Shown in pieces: positions 26,956 through 35,565 of a stretch of 37,117 nucleotides of DNA (the stretch's first letter is position 1; the number at the start of each line of letters is the position of its first letter). Source of the stretch: Sulfurovum sp. (GTDB lineage: Bacteria; Campylobacterota; Campylobacteria; Campylobacterales; Sulfurovaceae). The stretch is taken from assembly GCA_020721345.1 (NCBI GenBank), contig DYMX01000013.1, positions 1 to 37,117 of the forward strand, written 5' to 3'. The translations under genes and the position numbers were made by a program. A model generated the notes under the pieces. That model had not been told where the DNA came from. It was given only the letters and a program-made list of their open reading frames with translations, and made no database searches.

Positions 26956-28565
26956 TGATAAAAAAAACTTTATCTGCGTTTGCCGCAATACTTCTACTTT
27001 TTGTCAATATTGTGTATGCAGACATAAACACAAGTAAAAAAGATACTGCTCTAAATGTGGATATTAAAAGCGAAATAATAAATATTGATGAAAATATACA
27101 AGATAACAACTGGATCATAACCTATGAGAATTACAACAGCTACCAAACCTTAAATCTTAAAAAAAATGACCTAGAATACAAAATAAGAAGATTGGAAAAA
27201 AATTCAAGCTTGATCACTGAGCAAAAAAACAGACTTCAAGCGCTCAAAGATGAACTTGGCGGTATAAATAATAAATTATTGCTTCTTGGCGAATATGACA
27301 ACGAACCTTTCAAGAAACTTTTATCGCCAAACAAGATAGATGCTCAGCCTGAAATAACAAATCCATTGGGGATATTTTATGCATTTTCATATCAAGAAAA
27401 ACTAAGAATTGATCAAAAAGAGTTTCATGACAGATATAACTCGCTCGGCGATCTGATAAATGATCTGGAAACAAAAAAAACGATGTTGGAAGACTTGATC
27501 AAAACTTCTAAAAACAACAAAGAAAACTATCAAGTATTAGAAAAAACCGTAAAGCTTATAAAAATATTTAAACCGTTAAAAGAGATAGCTGAAACTACTA
27601 AAAATATTTATGACAAAAAAATATACGAGATAAAATCAAACTTGACTGACAACATAGCCAAAGAGAGCAAGAAGCTTGGAATTATAGGGATTATCATAGG
27701 TATATTTTTTGCTCTTTTATTGTTGTCAAAATATATAGCAAGAAAATACCTCACAGAAGTTAAAAAACTATATACCATAAACAAAGCTTTGAATATCACT
27801 TTTGTTGCATTTACTATTTTTTTGCTGCTTTTTGCTTATATAGAAAATGTAGGTTATTTGGTAACTATCTTAGGATTTGCCTCTGCCGGTATGGCCATCG
27901 CCCTAAAAGAATGGTTTATGAGTATCATAGGTTGGTTTGTCATATTTTTTGGCAACAGCATACATGTCGGTGACAGAATAAGATTTGTTAAAGACGGAAG
28001 CGAATATCTAGGCGATGTCATAGATATTTCTTTGCTAAAAATTACAATACTAGAAGATGTTACACTTACTACATTTGAGCGAAACAGGAGAGCAGGAAGA
28101 GTTATTTATATCCCGAATAACTATGTTTTCGCAAACATGATAGCAAACTACTCTCATGATGGACTAGATACCGTGTGGGACGGCATAGACTATATCATAA
28201 CATTTGATTCGAATATAAGCAAAACTGCTGCTATAACAAAAGATATAGCGGTAAAATACTCAAAAAATTTTTCCGAAAATACGAAGCATAGTCTAAACAA
28301 ACTAAGAAGAAAATATCATTTTAAACATATAAAAGTCGAACCAAAAGTATTTACATTGATAACTCCTTACGGTATCAAAATAAGCGTGTGGTATCTAACA
28401 AACAGCTATGCGACGCTTTCTCTTAGAAGTACCATATCGGCTTCTATAATCAATGCTATAAAAAAAGAAGATGATATTAACTTGGCGTATCCTACACAAG
28501 CTATCAATATGTGGGAAGACAAACAGAAACAAACTTTTGAGAATTTTATAGAAGATACAAAATGA
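26955..28565 (+). CDS. MscS-family mechanosensitive channel
   Basis: 536 aa. The order is a signal peptide (about 1-22, ending VYADIN), a periplasmic coiled-coil-rich region (about 50-220), several membrane segments between 235 and 330, then the MscS pore helix and cytosolic beta domain. The diagnostic pore motif is GFASAGMAIALKEWFMSIIG, followed by GNSIHVGDRIRF and VYIPNNYVFANMI. It should open on membrane tension and release solutes. GGAG lies 7 nt before the ATG at 26955 (only 4 nt from the track TTG at 26952). It overlaps aroB by 1 nt and mtaB by 4 nt. Confidence 0.9.
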   Translation: MIKKTLSAFAAILLLFVNIVYADINTSKKDTALNVDIKSEIINIDENIQDNNWIITYENYNSYQTLNLKKNDLEYKIRRLEKNSSLITEQKNRLQALKDELGGINNKLLLLGEYDNEPFKKLLSPNKIDAQPEITNPLGIFYAFSYQEKLRIDQKEFHDRYNSLGDLINDLETKKTMLEDLIKTSKNNKENYQVLEKTVKLIKIFKPLKEIAETTKNIYDKKIYEIKSNLTDNIAKESKKLGIIGIIIGIFFALLLLSKYIARKYLTEVKKLYTINKALNITFVAFTIFLLLFAYIENVGYLVTILGFASAGMAIALKEWFMSIIGWFVIFFGNSIHVGDRIRFVKDGSEYLGDVIDISLLKITILEDVTLTTFERNRRAGRVIYIPNNYVFANMIANYSHDGLDTVWDGIDYIITFDSNISKTAAITKDIAVKYSKNFSENTKHSLNKLRRKYHFKHIKVEPKVFTLITPYGIKISVWYLTNSYATLSLRSTISASIINAIKKEDDINLAYPTQAINMWEDKQKQTFENFIEDTK

Positions 28566-29818
28566 AAAAAGTATATTTCAAAACATTCGGATGCAGAACA
28601 AACCAATTTGATACGCAGATAATGTTATCAAAATTGAAGAATTTTACAGTGGAAGACGATGAGTGTTCAAGTGATATCATAGTCATAAACTCATGCACGG
28701 TAACAAACAGCGCTGATAGTTCCGTTAGAGGATATATATCGTCCGTGAAAAGAAAAAATCCAAATGCAAAAATAATCCTAGCGGGGTGCGGTGCGCATTC
28801 AAAAGGCGATACGCTTTTTGACGAAAAAGCCGTATTTGGTGTTATGGGGCATTCAGAAAAATCAAACATAGATATTCTCTTGCAAAAAGAAGATCCCTTT
28901 TGTGAAATAGGGGATTTAAATCATATTGATTCTACGGTTGTCGGAGATTTTATCGGAAAAAGCAGAGCATTTATTAAAATACAAGAAGGGTGTGATTTTG
29001 GCTGTTCATATTGCATTATACCGTCAGTTAGAGGCAGTGCAAGATCTCATGAAACAGAAACTATATTAGAGCAGATATCGCTTTTGTCGTCAAACGGATT
29101 TGGTGAATTCATATTGACCGGAACAAATGTCGGCAGTTTCGGAAAAGATAAAGATACTACTTTGGCAAAACTTCTAAAAAAAATTTCTTATATAAGAGGT
29201 GTAAGAAGGATCAGAATCGGAAGCCTTGAGCCTATACAGATAGACGATGAGTTCAAGGAGCTGCTAAACGAGCCATGGATGGCAAAACATCTTCATATTG
29301 CGCTCCAGCACACAGATGACAAGATGCTTGCTTTAATGAATAGAAGAAATGTATTTTCTGAAGATGAAAAGCTTTTAAACCATATAAGTCAAAGAGGCTA
29401 TGCGATAGGGACTGATTTTATTGTCGGGCATCCCGGGGAAACTGAGCAGATGTGGCAAAATGCCATCAAAAGGGTTCAAGCATTGCCTTTAACGCATATT
29501 CATGCTTTTACATACTCAAAACGAGACGGAACTCCATCGACGAGCATGACGGATACCGTTAAAGGGGATATAGCCAAAACAAGACTTGCCGAACTTACAA
29601 AATGCGTAAATGAAAAAAATATAATTTTTAGAGAAAATAACCATAGAAATCTAGAAGTTTTGATCGAATCTACAAAAAACAAGGATTTATACAAGGGCTA
29701 TGACCAATTCTATAATCTACTTGAAGTAAAAAGTGAACTTGATTTATCAAATAGCTGGATAATGATAGAAGATGCGGAGGTAAAAAATGATAAGAACTTT
29801 TTTGAATATGGATGCTAA
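28562..29818 (+). CDS. mtaB: tRNA t6A37 methylthiotransferase MtaB
   Basis: 418 aa radical-SAM enzyme that adds a methylthio group to t6A37 of ANN-decoding tRNAs. The N-terminal UPF0004 domain supplies three cluster Cys in FGCRTNQFD, NSCTVTN and AGCGAHSKGD. The radical-SAM cluster is CDFGCSYCIIP near residue 140. LTGTNVGSFG and IGSLEPIQI follow, as in MtaB rather than MiaB. ATGA overlap with mscS; its last 32 nt overlap the start of the FtsH-like gene. Confidence 0.93.
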   Translation: MKKVYFKTFGCRTNQFDTQIMLSKLKNFTVEDDECSSDIIVINSCTVTNSADSSVRGYISSVKRKNPNAKIILAGCGAHSKGDTLFDEKAVFGVMGHSEKSNIDILLQKEDPFCEIGDLNHIDSTVVGDFIGKSRAFIKIQEGCDFGCSYCIIPSVRGSARSHETETILEQISLLSSNGFGEFILTGTNVGSFGKDKDTTLAKLLKKISYIRGVRRIRIGSLEPIQIDDEFKELLNEPWMAKHLHIALQHTDDKMLALMNRRNVFSEDEKLLNHISQRGYAIGTDFIVGHPGETEQMWQNAIKRVQALPLTHIHAFTYSKRDGTPSTSMTDTVKGDIAKTRLAELTKCVNEKNIIFRENNHRNLEVLIESTKNKDLYKGYDQFYNLLEVKSELDLSNSWIMIEDAEVKNDKNFFEYGC

Positions 29819-31451
29819 AAGATTAAAAACAATCGCATTATTGTTTGGTATTTTGATAATTATAATAATTATCGGGATATTTAAAAACAACAATACAACC
29901 ATAACAAGGGGCGAAGCAAAAAGCCTTGATAAAAACGGCAGCATAACAAAGGTTATCATAGATGGCAACTATCTATACCTAAATACAAAGAATAGATCCT
30001 ATAGGATCTATAAAGATGCAATTGATTATAAAGACTTTTTTGATAAATATCCCGTTGAGATAAAAGATGATGAAAGCTTTAGTTTAAGCTGGAGTATTCT
30101 TTTATTTTTTATGATCGGTTTTGCACTTTTTTATACTTTTAGCAAAAAAAAGGCTGTTGATATATTTAAAACCGGTAAAAATGCTTTTAAAAGCGGCGAA
30201 GTCGAGGAAAAGAATGAATACATATCTCCCATGAAAACTGATATCAGGTTTAAAGATGTTGCAGGGATTAGTGATGTAAAAGAAGAACTCGAAGAGATCA
30301 TAGATTTTTTAAAAAATCCAAAAAAATATAAAAGTTTCGACATAAGACTACCAAAAGGCGTGCTTTTAGTGGGTCCTCCGGGGGTTGGTAAAACGCTAAT
30401 AGCCAAAGCAGTTGCGGGGGAAGCCGATGTACCGTTTTTCTATCAAAGTGGAGCAACTTTTGTAAATATATACGTCGGGATGGGTGCAAAAAGAGTCTCA
30501 TCATTGTTTCAAATGGCAAAAAAGAATGCGCCAAGCATCATATTTATTGATGAAATTGATGCTATAGGTAAAAGCAGAGGTGCAAAACAGAGCGACGAGA
30601 GGGAAGCAACATTAAATCAACTCTTGACCGAAATGGACGGCTTCGAAGACAGCTCAGGTGTTATAGTAATAGCAGCTACAAATAAAATAGACGTACTTGA
30701 TGATGCGCTTTTGAGAGCCGGTAGATTTGATAGAAGAATATTCTTATCTTTGCCAAGCATTGATGAACGATTGAAAACACTTGAACTATATCTATCTAAA
30801 AAATCTCATACCGTAGATGTAAGAGAGCTTGCAAAAATGAGTATAGGATTTAACTTTGCATCGCTTTCTACATGGGTAAATGAGGCGGCTCTTTATGCTG
30901 TTAAACACAATAAAAGGTATATTGATGCAAGCGATTTTGAAGCAGTAAAAGACAAAGTAATAACAGGAAAATCAAGATTTCTAACTTATGACGATGAAGA
31001 AAGAAGCATACAAGCAACATATCAAGCCGCAAAAGCATTGCTTGCAGCTTGGTACGATATAAGTTTTAGCAAAATCGGCATTGCAATGCAAAACTTTGAA
31101 GTACTTGACCACAATCTTACATCAAAAAACAGCATGATCGACAAAATAAAAGTTTATCTTTCCGGATCTATAGCAACAAATTTAAAATATAAAAACATAT
31201 ATTCAAATAGTCTCAAAGATATAGGACTCAGTAAAGATTTAGCCGATAAGATCGTTAATGACTTTGATCTGATTCTCCGGAATGATACAAAGACAGAATC
31301 TTCAGAGCAAATTCTGCAAACCGCCAAAAAAGAAACCACAGTAGTTTTGGAAAAATTAGATTCCGTGCTAAATACAATTACTGAGCATATTTTAGAAAAT
31401 GAATTTATCACACAAGAAGAAGTTAGAGAGATGCTTCGTGAAATTTTTTAG
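29787..31451 (+). CDS. FtsH-family AAA+ membrane protein with a lost zinc-protease motif
   Basis: 554 aa (true FtsH about 640). Two membrane segments (about 14-31 and 101-117) flank a short periplasmic domain. The AAA+ module is complete: Walker A GPPGVGKT (196-203), pore loop IYVGMGAKRV (228-236), Walker B IIFIDEIDAIG (251-261) and arginine fingers in DALLRAGRFDRR (306-317). At the point where FtsH has AYHEAGHAL, this protein reads ATYQAAKALLA (410-420): both zinc-binding His and the catalytic Glu are replaced. It should therefore hydrolyse ATP and unfold or move substrates but not cut them. Strong GGAGG is 6 nt before the ATG. A second, active FtsH is expected elsewhere. Confidence 0.85.
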   Translation: MIRTFLNMDAKRLKTIALLFGILIIIIIIGIFKNNNTTITRGEAKSLDKNGSITKVIIDGNYLYLNTKNRSYRIYKDAIDYKDFFDKYPVEIKDDESFSLSWSILLFFMIGFALFYTFSKKKAVDIFKTGKNAFKSGEVEEKNEYISPMKTDIRFKDVAGISDVKEELEEIIDFLKNPKKYKSFDIRLPKGVLLVGPPGVGKTLIAKAVAGEADVPFFYQSGATFVNIYVGMGAKRVSSLFQMAKKNAPSIIFIDEIDAIGKSRGAKQSDEREATLNQLLTEMDGFEDSSGVIVIAATNKIDVLDDALLRAGRFDRRIFLSLPSIDERLKTLELYLSKKSHTVDVRELAKMSIGFNFASLSTWVNEAALYAVKHNKRYIDASDFEAVKDKVITGKSRFLTYDDEERSIQATYQAAKALLAAWYDISFSKIGIAMQNFEVLDHNLTSKNSMIDKIKVYLSGSIATNLKYKNIYSNSLKDIGLSKDLADKIVNDFDLILRNDTKTESSEQILQTAKKETTVVLEKLDSVLNTITEHILENEFITQEEVREMLREIF

Positions 31452-31953
31452 CGGTTTTGGTTTTAAAAATGAACAAGAGCTTTTTAGTGATTATCTAACA
31501 GATAGTCAATATGCGGTTGGAGGTTTTAGCTATGGGACCCAAAAAGCCTTAAAGTACACACTTGAAACAACAAGCAGGATAGATAGACTCATACTTTTGT
31601 CACCAGCATTTTTCAACGACAAACCAATGAGCTTCAAAAGAGCGCAAATGCATTATTATAAATTGGACAAAAATGCATATCTGGAAAACTTTTTAAGCAA
31701 TACTTGTCATCCAAACGATATTAAGATAGAAAGCAAATATATATCCGAAACAACACAAAACGAGTTAAATGATCTGCTTGAATTTGAATGGATAGAGCAG
31801 GATATAAAAAAAATTATAGATAAAAATATCGTAGTCGAAGTGTTCTTGGGAGAAAAAGACAAGATCATAGATTCAAAAGCTGCAAATGATTTTTTTTCAA
31901 AACTTGCTACGACTTACCTTATCAAGCAAACAGGACATTTCCTAAATGCTTAA
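31438..31953 (+). CDS. bioV: Pimeloyl-ACP methyl ester esterase BioV-type hydrolase
   Basis: 171 aa alpha/beta hydrolase. The track begins at 31399 inside the FtsH-like gene; the GTG at 31438 gives MKFFSGFGFKNEQELF, which is the N-terminus I recall for BioV proteins. The nucleophile is Ser31 in GGFSYGTQ, the acid probably the Asp in GEKDKIID near 145, and the base His167 in TGHFLNA. BioV, described in Helicobacter, replaces BioH and frees pimeloyl-ACP from its methyl ester for biotin synthesis. The fold is smaller than BioH (about 255 aa). It overlaps the FtsH-like gene by 14 nt and the DUF2238 gene by 8 nt. Confidence 0.75.
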   Translation: MKFFSGFGFKNEQELFSDYLTDSQYAVGGFSYGTQKALKYTLETTSRIDRLILLSPAFFNDKPMSFKRAQMHYYKLDKNAYLENFLSNTCHPNDIKIESKYISETTQNELNDLLEFEWIEQDIKKIIDKNIVVEVFLGEKDKIIDSKAANDFFSKLATTYLIKQTGHFLNA

Positions 31954-32548
31954 AAAATCGTACTATCTTGAACTAGCTTTATTACTTGTATTTATTGTCC
32001 AATGGATTTTTTGGGCAATCTCTCCTGTGAGCAGAAAAGATTGGCTACTTGAAAATATTTTGGTTTTTATTATAGTTACCGTACTTGTTTTAACATATAA
32101 AAAATTTCGATTTTCAAACATATCATATCTTTTGATTTTCATATTTCTTTCCATACATATAATAGGCTCACACTATACTTATGCTCTTGTTCCATACAAT
32201 GAATGGATTGGATTTGAAAATACGGAAAGAAACCACTTTGATAGATTTGCGCATTTTCTATTTGGACTTATTTGGTTATATCCTGCTAGGGAATTTTATA
32301 TTAGAAAGCTCACAAAATACAAGCAATGGAGTGGTTTTTTTGCATTTCAGAGTGTTGTATTTTTTTCATCATTTTACGAATCGGTTGAGTGGGGCGCTGC
32401 AATAATATTTGGAGGCCAGCTCGGTATAGAATACTTAGGAACGCAGGGCGATGTTTGGGATGCTCAAAAAGATATGCTTCTAGCGGCTATGGGCTGTATT
32501 ACGGCACTTCTAATTTTATATATATGGAATAATAAAAATGAACAATAA
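31946..32548 (+). CDS. DUF2238 (YjdF-like) inner-membrane protein
   Basis: 200 aa with about six hydrophobic segments. Conserved polar residues typical of DUF2238 stand out: HIIGSHYTYALVPYNEW, ERNHFDRFAHFLFGL, and FYESVEWGAA with QGDVWDAQKDMLLAAMG at the end. The repeated His/Asp/Glu in membrane-adjacent positions could bind a metal. Function unknown. The start overlaps bioV and the stop overlaps the SDR gene by 11 nt. Confidence 0.8.
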   Translation: MLKKSYYLELALLLVFIVQWIFWAISPVSRKDWLLENILVFIIVTVLVLTYKKFRFSNISYLLIFIFLSIHIIGSHYTYALVPYNEWIGFENTERNHFDRFAHFLFGLIWLYPAREFYIRKLTKYKQWSGFFAFQSVVFFSSFYESVEWGAAIIFGGQLGIEYLGTQGDVWDAQKDMLLAAMGCITALLILYIWNNKNEQ

Positions 32549-33353
32549 AGTAGTTATAATAACGGGATGTAGCAGCGGAATAGGGCAGCAAAGCGCGCTG
32601 TATCTAAAAGAAAAAGATCTAACGGTTTGTGCAACTGCAAGAAAAACGGAAGATGTTGAGAAATTGAAAAACTTAGGATTTAATGCCTATAAACTCGATG
32701 TTACAAACAACATAGATATAAAAAATACCATTGAAGAAATTACAAACAGATATGGAAAAATAGATGCTTGGTTCAATAATGCCGGCTATGGACAGCTAGG
32801 CGCTATTGAAGATTTGCCCACATTTGCGCTCAAAGAACAATTTGAAACAAATGTCTTTGGGCTCCATGAGTGTACGGTTGAGATCTTAAAAATCTTTAAA
32901 AAACAAGGATATGGAACCATAATCCAACACAGCTCTGTCCTTGGAATGGTTTCTCTTTTTGGCAGAGGCGCATACAATGCAAGCAAATACGCCGTTGAGG
33001 GCCTAAGCGACACGCTTAGACTTGAGCTAAAAGGGACAAATATACACGTAGTAACTTTAAACACAGGTCCAATTACAAGTGATTTTAGAAAAAATGCCGT
33101 CATAAAACTACAAAAAAACATAGATATAGAGAACTCAAGATTTAAAAATATTTATCAAAAAAGCCTCAAAGGCGAGAGTAAAAAAGTACCGTTCAACGAA
33201 GATGCCGTATCGGTTGCGAAAATCGTACACAAAATAATTGTTTCAAAAACACCAAAACCAAGATACTATATAACCAAAGCCACATATATATTAGGTTTTT
33301 TAAAGAGAATTCTTAATACAACTCTACTAGACAAAATACTCGTAAAAATATAA
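32538..33353 (+). CDS. Short-chain dehydrogenase/reductase (classical SDR)
   Basis: 271 aa Rossmann-fold oxidoreductase. Cofactor motif TGCSSGIGQQ (9-18), NNAGYGQLG near 80, Ser of HSSVLG near 132 and catalytic YNASKYAVEG near 147-156 (YxxxK). The Arg of ATARK after strand 2 suggests NADP(H). The substrate-binding C-terminus is not diagnostic, so the substrate is unknown. It overlaps the DUF2238 gene by 11 nt and is 13 nt before mog. Confidence 0.85.
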   Translation: MNNKVVIITGCSSGIGQQSALYLKEKDLTVCATARKTEDVEKLKNLGFNAYKLDVTNNIDIKNTIEEITNRYGKIDAWFNNAGYGQLGAIEDLPTFALKEQFETNVFGLHECTVEILKIFKKQGYGTIIQHSSVLGMVSLFGRGAYNASKYAVEGLSDTLRLELKGTNIHVVTLNTGPITSDFRKNAVIKLQKNIDIENSRFKNIYQKSLKGESKKVPFNEDAVSVAKIVHKIIVSKTPKPRYYITKATYILGFLKRILNTTLLDKILVKI

Positions 33354-33366
33354 AGGATTTAATAAA

Positions 33367-33894
33367 ATGCAAACAATAAAAATAGGCGTTGTGACCACTA
33401 GTGATAGAGCAAGCCAAGGTATTTATGAAGACATTTCAGGAAAAGCTATCATGGAAGTTTTGGGAGAATATATGCTAAATGAGTCTATTTATGAGTATAG
33501 ATGCATAGCTGATGAGCAGAGCTTGATAGAATCTACTCTTTTAGAATTAGCAAATGCGCAGTGTGACCTCATAGTTACGACAGGCGGCACAGGACCGGCT
33601 CCAAGAGACGTAACGACGGAAGCGACTGAAACCGTATGCCAAAAACTACTTCCGGGCTTTGGGGAACAGATGAGGGCAGTTAGCTTGAAATATGTTCCGA
33701 CTGCGATTTTATCAAGACAGACTGCAGGAATCTGCGAAAAATCTCTTATAGTAAATTTACCCGGAAAACCAAAATCCATCAGAGAGTGCCTTGAGGCTGT
33801 TTTTCCTGCGATCCCATACTGCATTGACTTGATAGGCGGTAGCTATATAGAAGCAAATGAAGAAAATATAAAAATTTTTAGACCGAAGGCATAA
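33367..33894 (+). CDS. mog: Molybdopterin adenylyltransferase Mog
   Basis: 175 aa. Adenylylates molybdopterin before molybdenum insertion. The MPT-binding signature TTGGTGPAPRDVTTEAT is near residues 75-91, followed by PGFGEQMRAVSLKYVPTAILSR and VNLPGKPKSIRECL near 128, as in Mog rather than MoaB-only proteins. AAAGGATTTAATAAA precedes the ATG. With mobB at 11 kb it shows that the organism makes molybdenum cofactor. Confidence 0.93.
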   Translation: MQTIKIGVVTTSDRASQGIYEDISGKAIMEVLGEYMLNESIYEYRCIADEQSLIESTLLELANAQCDLIVTTGGTGPAPRDVTTEATETVCQKLLPGFGEQMRAVSLKYVPTAILSRQTAGICEKSLIVNLPGKPKSIRECLEAVFPAIPYCIDLIGGSYIEANEENIKIFRPKA

Positions 33895-33898
33895 AAAA

Positions 33899-34108
33899 AT
33901 GAATATAGATTTTATAGAATCAAAAATAAACGAAATTTTACAAGAACTCGAAAATGAAGCGATGAGTTGTATCATGGATGATAAACTTGACAAAAAAGCA
34001 ACAAATCTTCACATGAAACCAATCGTAAGCGCGAAACAAATATTGTTAAATTCGCTTGATAGCATCAAAATGGCGGACAAACTTGCCAAAGAAGAGCTTG
34101 AAAAGTAA
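33899..34108 (+). CDS. Hypothetical 69 aa helical protein
   Basis: A short charged protein (KINEILQELENEAMSCIMDDKLDK near the start; SLDSIKMADKLAKEEL at the end) that should fold as two or three helices. GAAGG lies about 10 nt upstream of the ATG, which is 4 nt after the mog stop, so it is the last gene of the plus-strand run. The stop lies inside the terminator-like hairpin. Function unknown. Confidence 0.6.
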   Translation: MNIDFIESKINEILQELENEAMSCIMDDKLDKKATNLHMKPIVSAKQILLNSLDSIKMADKLAKEELEK

Positions 34109-34123
34109 ATACTTATTTACTTT
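34102..34123. terminator. Bidirectional AT-rich hairpin between convergent genes
   Basis: AAAGTAAATA-CT-TATTTACTTT is a perfect 10 bp inverted repeat that covers both stop codons of the 69 aa gene and the methyltransferase gene. T-rich ends on both strands suit a weak two-way terminator. Confidence 0.55.
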
Positions 34124-34725
34124 CTTGCCGTCATTGCAAAAACAGAAAATTGACAGTGCGGTTTTTCTATAACATTTGCCGTCTCAAACCTTATGTCGCT
34201 AAAACCAACTTCTTTTGCAATACCCTCCAACATTTCCCTATCAAAACCAAAATGAAATACGCCTTTATTATCACTATGAAAACTTCCATCTTCAATGTCA
34301 AGATCAGCCATAGCAACAAAACCGCCAACATTTACCATATTAAATAATTTTAAAAAAAGTTCTTTTGTATTTTCTACATGATGCATTGTCATGGAAGAAA
34401 CTATACCGTCATACTTTATATCTTCATCGCAATCCATTATATCGCCATGGATCACATCCGTATCACAAGCAAACTCATCCCGCTTGGCAATAAACTCATC
34501 CAACATTGAACGCGAGTCGTCTATGGCAACTATTTTACCTACATTTGGGGCTACAAAGTAGGTTAGCAGTCCTGTTCCTGCACCAAAATCTGCCAGTATC
34601 ATATCTTTATCCATATATATATTTTTTAATATTATATCGGCTATCTCTTTTGCATTTCTTACTCTCATGCTATTTATGTCCCAATTTTTCGACTTATTCG
34701 CAAATAAATCTTGTTTGATTTTCAT
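34117..34725 (-). CDS. Class I SAM-dependent methyltransferase
   Basis: 202 aa. Motif I is ADFGAGTGLLTYFV near residue 46, motif II the acidic loop AIDDSRSMLD near 68, then VIHGDIMD near 91 and SSMTMHHVEN near 110. The fold matches the UbiE/type-11 methyltransferases, but the acceptor cannot be read from sequence. It is 8 nt downstream of tetR on the same strand, so it should be transcribed from the operator-controlled promoter. It may therefore modify the ligand sensed by that regulator, or a toxic compound; both ideas are inference. Confidence 0.85.
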   Translation of the reverse strand: MKIKQDLFANKSKNWDINSMRVRNAKEIADIILKNIYMDKDMILADFGAGTGLLTYFVAPNVGKIVAIDDSRSMLDEFIAKRDEFACDTDVIHGDIMDCDEDIKYDGIVSSMTMHHVENTKELFLKLFNMVNVGGFVAMADLDIEDGSFHSDNKGVFHFGFDREMLEGIAKEVGFSDIRFETANVIEKPHCQFSVFAMTARK

Positions 34726-34733
34726 TTAAAATC

Positions 34734-35390
34734 CTAAAATAAAGTATCTTTTTTTTCTAATTTTACAGTATCCCAAAAAAACTCTACATGTTTTTCAAAT
34801 AATGATACCATAGAAGAGGTTGATTTTTTGTCAATTTTAAGCAATGTTATCTGCATTTGATAAAAAAACAGCGGAGCAAAAAACTCATTTGCTAAAAGGA
34901 GGGGATCTGACGGCTCGATCATCTCATCTTGCATCATAGAAAAGAGATAGGATGAGAGTTTTTTTACGTTTTCTTGATAAAAATACTCATTATATATCTC
35001 TCTTATATTAATATTATTAAATATTTCCTGCATCAATAGCTTAAATAACGCCTCATTTTTACTATCAAAGCTTATAAGTTTAAATGTAGTCGCAACACTA
35101 GAAAGGAGCATTTTTCCCTGTTTATGGGCATCAGGAGCGCTAAAATTTGAAAATAACTTAGTAATAGCAGAACTTGTTAGCTCGGATATCAGCGTAGAAA
35201 GTATCTCGTCCTTGCTTTTAAAGTGGTTATATAGCGCGCTTTGCTTTATTCCTAGCTCTCCTGCTATATCTCTTACGCTAGTGGCCTTGTAGCCGTTAAC
35301 AGCAAACAGTCTGAGCGATACATCAAGTACGGCATTTTTTGTTCTATCGCCCCTGGATAGGGGCTTTGTGGCATTTGTTTCATCAACCAT
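34734..35390 (-). CDS. TetR/AcrR-family transcriptional regulator
   Basis: 218 aa from the preferred start. The N-terminal TetR helix-turn-helix is clear: VSLRLFAVNGYKATSVRDIAGELGIKQSALYNHFKSKDEIL at about residues 25-65. The rest is the ligand-binding/dimer domain with no recognisable ligand motif. The track start at 35402 (ATGGAGAAAAATATG) contains GGAG, which sits 8 nt before the next ATG at 35390, so that ATG is preferred. The gene is led by a perfect promoter with a palindromic operator in its spacer, so autorepression is very likely. Confidence 0.88.
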   Translation of the reverse strand: MVDETNATKPLSRGDRTKNAVLDVSLRLFAVNGYKATSVRDIAGELGIKQSALYNHFKSKDEILSTLISELTSSAITKLFSNFSAPDAHKQGKMLLSSVATTFKLISFDSKNEALFKLLMQEIFNNINIREIYNEYFYQENVKKLSSYLFSMMQDEMIEPSDPLLLANEFFAPLFFYQMQITLLKIDKKSTSSMVSLFEKHVEFFWDTVKLEKKDTLF

Positions 35391-35416
35391 ATTTTTCTCC
35401 ATAAAGTATTGATATT

Positions 35417-35445
35417 ATTATAGTGAACATCTGTTCATTTGTCAA
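35417..35445 (-). promoter_or_regulatory. Perfect consensus promoter of tetR with operator in the spacer
   Basis: On the minus strand TTGACA (35445-35440), a 17 bp spacer and TATAAT (35422-35417) are all consensus. The spacer holds the perfect palindrome TGAACA-GA-TGTTCA, one base from the -10 box. A repressor there would block RNA polymerase directly. Confidence 0.85.
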
Positions 35446-35565
35446 TTATATAGTGTAAGAAATAAGTGAACACTTGTTAATTTAATAACTCTGTGATCAT
35501 ATTCATAAAGAACACTTGTTCATAAATAGAGTAGTTACATATATGTGTAACTGAACAGTTGTTAA
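35424..35565. repeat. Four TetR-type operators at 42-43 bp spacing
   Basis: Copies: 35424 TGAACATCTGTTCA, 35467 TGAACACTTGTTAA, 35509 AGAACACTTGTTCA, 35552 TGAACAGTTGTTAA. Consensus TGAACA-N2-TGTT(C/A)A. Start-to-start distances are 43, 42 and 43 bp, four helical turns, so all face the same side of the DNA. The sequence between copies is not conserved, so this is neither a tandem duplication nor a CRISPR. A further inverted repeat, AGTTACA-N6-TGTAACT, lies at 35533-35552. Confidence 0.85.

Noticed and set aside
31399-31437. bioV beginning at 31399
   Set aside because: The extra 13 residues come from the FtsH-like 3' end and lack an RBS; the GTG at 31438 gives the family N-terminus.
35424-35565. 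Regularly spaced repeats as a CRISPR array
   Set aside because: Units are only 14 bp, palindromic and imperfect, with 28-29 bp spacing, and one sits inside a promoter spacer. They fit operators, not CRISPR repeats.
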